A stretch of DNA of 8,932 nt. It comes from an uncultured Oscillospiraceae bacterium. GTDB taxonomy: Bacteria; Bacillota; Clostridia; Oscillospirales; Acutalibacteraceae. Every line of letters begins with the position of its first letter. Positions within the stretch are counted from its first letter, which is position 1. Shown here piece by piece: positions 6,607-8,932 of this stretch. The notes below the pieces were generated by a model that was not told the DNA's origin, made no database searches, and was given only the letters and a program-made list of their open reading frames with translations. The DNA is taken from contig CAJKJS010000043.1 of assembly GCA_905200265.1 (NCBI GenBank), positions 1-8,932 on the forward strand, read 5' to 3'. Both the position numbers and the translations under genes were made by a program.

Positions 6607-7062
6607 GTACGTCACGCTACACATGATACGCTGGAGAAGCGCCATAGAGAGCATGAAGGATATGCCTATGACCGGTGGGACTTTGTGCCCAAGGGAGAAG
6701 CAGAAGGATGCGCGGTTTCCCTTTACCACATTCCACCGGGAAAGGCTGCTTATCCGTACCATTACCACCACAAAAATGAGGAAGTTTTCTATATTGTGAG
6801 TGGGAAGGGACAGTTGCGTACCCCCGAAGGAGAACGGGACGTTAAGGCCGGGGACATGCTGTTTTTCCCTGCCAATGAAGCGGGGGCTCATAAGCTGACA
6901 AACATATCGGATAGTGAGCCTCTTGTCTATTTGGACTTTGATACCTATCATGATCTGGGTGTAGCCGTGTACCCGGATTCCGGGAAAATTGGCGTGTGGG
7001 GCAAAGAAATTAACCAGCTTTACCGAAAAGAAACCGCTGTCGATTATTACGATGGGGAATAA
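6595..7062 (+). CDS. Single-domain cupin protein of unknown function
   Basis: A 155-residue small beta-barrel protein with one conserved cupin_2 domain at about residues 38-116. Metal-binding residues are in place: H56, H58 and E63 in the first motif (YPYHYHHKNEEVFYIVSG, 53-70) and H99 in the second (GDMLFFPANEAGAH, 86-99). A bound divalent metal is therefore likely. The C-terminal phrase YPDSGKIGVWG (126-136) recurs in a group of uncharacterised bacterial cupins (COG3837-like, from memory). The start is GTG, supported by AAGGAG 8 bases upstream. It follows the reductase by 39 bases and is the last gene before the terminator, so it is the distal gene of the operon. No DNA-binding domain, signal peptide or membrane helix is present. 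Sugar-phosphate isomerase, dioxygenase or ligand-sensing roles are all possible; none can be chosen. Confidence 0.9.
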   Translation: MIDHVRHATHDTLEKRHREHEGYAYDRWDFVPKGEAEGCAVSLYHIPPGKAAYPYHYHHKNEEVFYIVSGKGQLRTPEGERDVKAGDMLFFPANEAGAHKLTNISDSEPLVYLDFDTYHDLGVAVYPDSGKIGVWGKEINQLYRKETAVDYYDGE

Positions 7063-7067
7063 AATTT

Positions 7068-7106
7068 AAAAAAGCACCTTCCATTTTTTCGGAAGACGCT
7101 TTTTTT
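7068..7106. terminator. Bidirectional intrinsic terminator between convergent operons
   Basis: AAAAAAGC-AC-CTTCC (7068-7082) pairs with GGAAG-AC-GCTTTTTT (7091-7105) across an 8-base loop, leaving a two-base internal mismatch. T-runs follow the stem on both strands (T7100-7106 on +, and the complement of A7068-7073 on -). It lies 6 bases after the cupin stop and 3 bases after the phosphodiesterase stop on the other strand, so one element can serve both operons. Confidence 0.88.
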
Positions 7107-7108
7107 AT

Positions 7109-7654
7109 TTAGTCCAGCGTTACGCTTTGAAGGATGTGGCCATCCATATCTTTCATGGTAAACGTGTTGCCATCAATCAAAATGTATTGGTGGCAGCTGT
7201 TTTCTTTCGGAATAGAAACCGAACCCGGGTTCATATAGAAAAAGCCGTCTTCTTCCCGAAAGGCCGGTACATGGGTGTGGCCATTTAACAGAATATCTCC
7301 CTTTTGCAGGGGCGGACGATTTTGGGGGTTAAATACATGACCATGAGTAGCGTACATCGTGCGGCCACCCAACTGTAGCACAGCGTATTCGGCCATAATG
7401 GGGAACGGCAGGACCATTTGGTCTACGTCCCCGTCGCAGTTGCCACGCACCGCCAGAATGCGATCCTGATAGGCGGAAAGCAGGGCGATGACCTTTTTGG
7501 GGTCGTATTCATCGGGCAAATCATTGCGGGGGCCATGGTATAGAAAATCCCCCAACAGCAGCATTTTTTCGGCGCCTTCTTTTTCGAAAGCATCCAACAG
7601 TTTTTGGCACCACAGGGCGGACCCGTGAATATCAGAAGCGATCAGCAATTTCAT
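7109..7654 (-). CDS. yfcE: YfcE-type metallophosphodiesterase
   Basis: A two-metal phosphodiesterase of the calcineurin-like superfamily, expected in the cytoplasm. It is 181 residues, close to the 184 of E. coli YfcE. All metal ligands are visible: D8 and H10 in SDIHG, D36 in LLGDF, N72 in RGNCDGDVDQM (70-80), H104 in THGH, and H126/H128 in GHTH. HGPRNDLP (40-47) and NPGSVSIPK (142-150) also match YfcE. E. coli YfcE hydrolyses artificial phosphodiesters and its natural substrate is unknown, so the role here is open. The frame continues upstream to 8053 inside the MFS gene, but the ATG at 7654 is preceded by AAAGGAG at an 8-base spacing and begins exactly at the conserved MKLLIASDIHG. It lies 41 bases after the MFS gene and ends at the shared terminator. 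Confidence 0.95.
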   Translation of the reverse strand: MKLLIASDIHGSALWCQKLLDAFEKEGAEKMLLLGDFLYHGPRNDLPDEYDPKKVIALLSAYQDRILAVRGNCDGDVDQMVLPFPIMAEYAVLQLGGRTMYATHGHVFNPQNRPPLQKGDILLNGHTHVPAFREEDGFFYMNPGSVSIPKENSCHQYILIDGNTFTMKDMDGHILQSVTLD

Positions 7655-7662
7655 ACAAGGTT

Positions 7663-7669
7663 CTCCTTT
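7663..7669 (-). promoter_or_regulatory. Ribosome binding site of yfcE
   Basis: Read on the minus strand, AAAGGAG ends 8 bases before the ATG whose first base is 7654. It decides between this start and a much longer open frame running back into the MFS gene. Confidence 0.85.
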
Positions 7670-7695
7670 CGCAGGATGGGTTTTATAGCATGGCT

Positions 7696-8916
7696 TTATT
7701 CTAACATGGAATGTTTCGAGCGGCAAGAGTTCTTCCGACAACACCGTAGGTATAGCCACAGCCCGATAAGCAGCAGTACGGGGAAAAGAATCGCCAGCAG
7801 CAGCCCACTGCGCAGCTGACCGCCCATTAGGCTGGCAGCCAAACCTACCGTAGTAGGACCGCTGGAACAACCTAGATCTCCTGCCAGTGCTAAAAGCGCG
7901 AAGAGAGCTGTGCCGCCCTGGCGCAGTACACCAGCGGCCATACTGAAGGTACCAGGCCACAGAATGCCCACAGAAAAACCGCACAAAGCACAGCCAATCA
8001 GCCCCAGTACGGCCTGGGAAGAAAGAGCGGCAGTCAAATAGCACACAACACATAAACCGGCACTGAGTGCCATGGCGCGAGAAAGAGCCAGACGGTGGGC
8101 GAATTTGGCGTAGAGGAGCCGGGAAAGACCCATCATGGCTGCAAAACTACACGGTCCAGCCAGATCTCCCAAAGTTTTGCTCACATGCAACCCCGATTCT
8201 GCAAAGGAGGAAGCCCACTGGCTCATACCCTGTTCACTGGCACCGGCGCAGAGCATCAATAGCATGAAGACCCAGAAAATGCGAGTGCGCAATAGTTCGG
8301 AAATGCGCATGCCAGGTTCTCCGGTTTCGACCAGGGAGTAAATAGGAACCTGGGTAAACAGCAGTGCGTTACCAAGAGGCAGAATCGCCCATACAAGCGC
8401 CAGCCAAGTCCAGCACTGGGTGCCAAAGAGTACAAAAAATGCCGTAGACAATAAAACAACAAACACATGGCCCCAGCAATAAAACGAGTGTAAAAGGCTC
8501 ATGGCAGCGGCTTTTCCTTCCCCTGGGCAAGCTTCTACAATAGGGCTGATGAGAACTTCGGTTAGCCCACCACCAATGGCATACAGGCAAATGGCGGCGA
8601 GTAAACCGGTATACGGGTTTGAAAAACAATTCGGCAATATGGTCAGCCCGATCAGGCCCAACCCGATGAGCACATGAGCCAGAATGGCACTGGCCCGGTA
8701 GCCGATCCGGTCTATAAATCCTGCTGAAAGCAAGTCTACCAGCAGCTGAATCCCAAAATTGACGGTAGTTAACAGGGTGATTTGGGATAGCGAAAGGGAA
8801 AAGGTATCCTGAAAGGTTAAAAACAAAAGTGGAACAAAATTATTGACAATCGCTTGGGAGACATACCCCAAATAACAGGCATAGAAGGTAAATCGGGTGT
8901 TGCCGCGGATAGACAT
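7696..8916 (-). CDS. MFS transporter, 12 helices, substrate unknown
   Basis: A secondary transporter of the major facilitator superfamily in the cytoplasmic membrane, 406 residues, normal for a 12-helix member. Hydrophobic segments appear at roughly 9-33, 44-66, 75-95, 104-126, 140-165, 168-190, 212-235, 250-270, 278-299, 302-330, 334-362 and 369-392. The loop between helices 2 and 3 carries the superfamily motif A as GFIDRIGYR (66-74). The stretch SPIVEACP (124-131) followed by LLHSFYCWGH (141-150) is a phrase I associate with clostridial transporters distantly related to sugar/fucose permeases, but this does not define the cargo. The C-terminus is short, basic and Cys-containing. The start is fixed by AAAAGGAG 8 bases upstream at the window edge. 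It is the first visible gene of a minus-strand operon with yfcE. Confidence 0.93.
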   Translation of the reverse strand: MSIRGNTRFTFYACYLGYVSQAIVNNFVPLLFLTFQDTFSLSLSQITLLTTVNFGIQLLVDLLSAGFIDRIGYRASAILAHVLIGLGLIGLTILPNCFSNPYTGLLAAICLYAIGGGLTEVLISPIVEACPGEGKAAAMSLLHSFYCWGHVFVVLLSTAFFVLFGTQCWTWLALVWAILPLGNALLFTQVPIYSLVETGEPGMRISELLRTRIFWVFMLLMLCAGASEQGMSQWASSFAESGLHVSKTLGDLAGPCSFAAMMGLSRLLYAKFAHRLALSRAMALSAGLCVVCYLTAALSSQAVLGLIGCALCGFSVGILWPGTFSMAAGVLRQGGTALFALLALAGDLGCSSGPTTVGLAASLMGGQLRSGLLLAILFPVLLLIGLWLYLRCCRKNSCRSKHSMLE

Positions 8917-8924
8917 GAAAAAAA

Positions 8925-8932
8925 CTCCTTTT
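8925..8932 (-). promoter_or_regulatory. Ribosome binding site of the MFS transporter gene
   Basis: Read on the minus strand, AAAAGGAG lies 8 bases before the ATG at 8916-8914. It touches the window edge, so any promoter or operator lies outside. Confidence 0.8.

Noticed and set aside
6595..6608. CRP/FNR-type operator at TGTGATCGATCACG
   Set aside because: The half-sites are separated by 4 bases instead of 6 and lie on the start codon with no visible promoter upstream, so the match is not good enough to call a CRP/FNR site. It is kept only as a palindrome.
7655..8053. Reading frame of yfcE extended upstream to give a 314-residue protein
   Set aside because: The extension overlaps the well-supported MFS gene on the same strand in another frame, is Arg/Cys/Trp-rich without any domain, and the ATG at 7654 has an ideal ribosome site and matches the family N-terminus.
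1..8932. CRISPR array, tRNA/rRNA genes, insertion sequence, prophage or attachment sites
   Set aside because: No regularly spaced direct repeats, cloverleaf-like sequence, transposase motif or terminal inverted repeats were seen. All but about 250 bases are covered by ordinary coding genes.

Overview
The window is ordinary-looking, gene-dense bacterial chromosome of a Gram-positive anaerobe-like lineage, most likely a clostridial Firmicute (Ruminococcaceae/Oscillospiraceae-like). This rests on strong AGGAG-type ribosome sites 8-9 bases before most starts, intermediate GC content, a large FtsX-type permease of a kind common in Firmicutes, and an iron-sulfur flavoprotein typical of anaerobes. 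The organism assignment is inference. No tRNA, rRNA, CRISPR array, insertion sequence or prophage gene was seen, and no gene-free stretch exceeds 50 bases.

Left block (1-7062, all + strand) reads as one long operon: a small coiled-coil protein (possibly cut by the window edge), an ABC ATPase, a giant 1146-residue FtsX-like permease with a long extracellular coiled-coil arm, an Isf-type iron-sulfur flavoprotein, the 16S rRNA methyltransferase RsmE, a FabG/YmfI-like short-chain reductase, and a single-domain cupin. Gaps are 17-39 bases, and the ATPase and permease genes overlap by 7 bases. The block ends in a hairpin-plus-T-tract terminator at about 7068-7106.

Right block (7109-8932, all - strand) converges on the same terminator. 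An MFS transporter is followed 41 bases later by a YfcE-type metallophosphodiesterase. The transporter's ribosome site sits at the very right edge, so its promoter lies outside the window.

Functionally, the ATPase and permease form a complete ABC unit without any adaptor (MacA-like) or sensor-kinase gene beside it. The permease itself carries an antiparallel stalk whose glycines and aromatics are mirror-arranged about a compact tip; this is the least explained object in the window. The downstream genes look like housekeeping or redox functions sharing the transcript. A notable possibility is that RsmE and the reductase both serve the ribosomal P site: RsmE through m3U1498, and the reductase through EF-P modification if it really is a YmfI equivalent.
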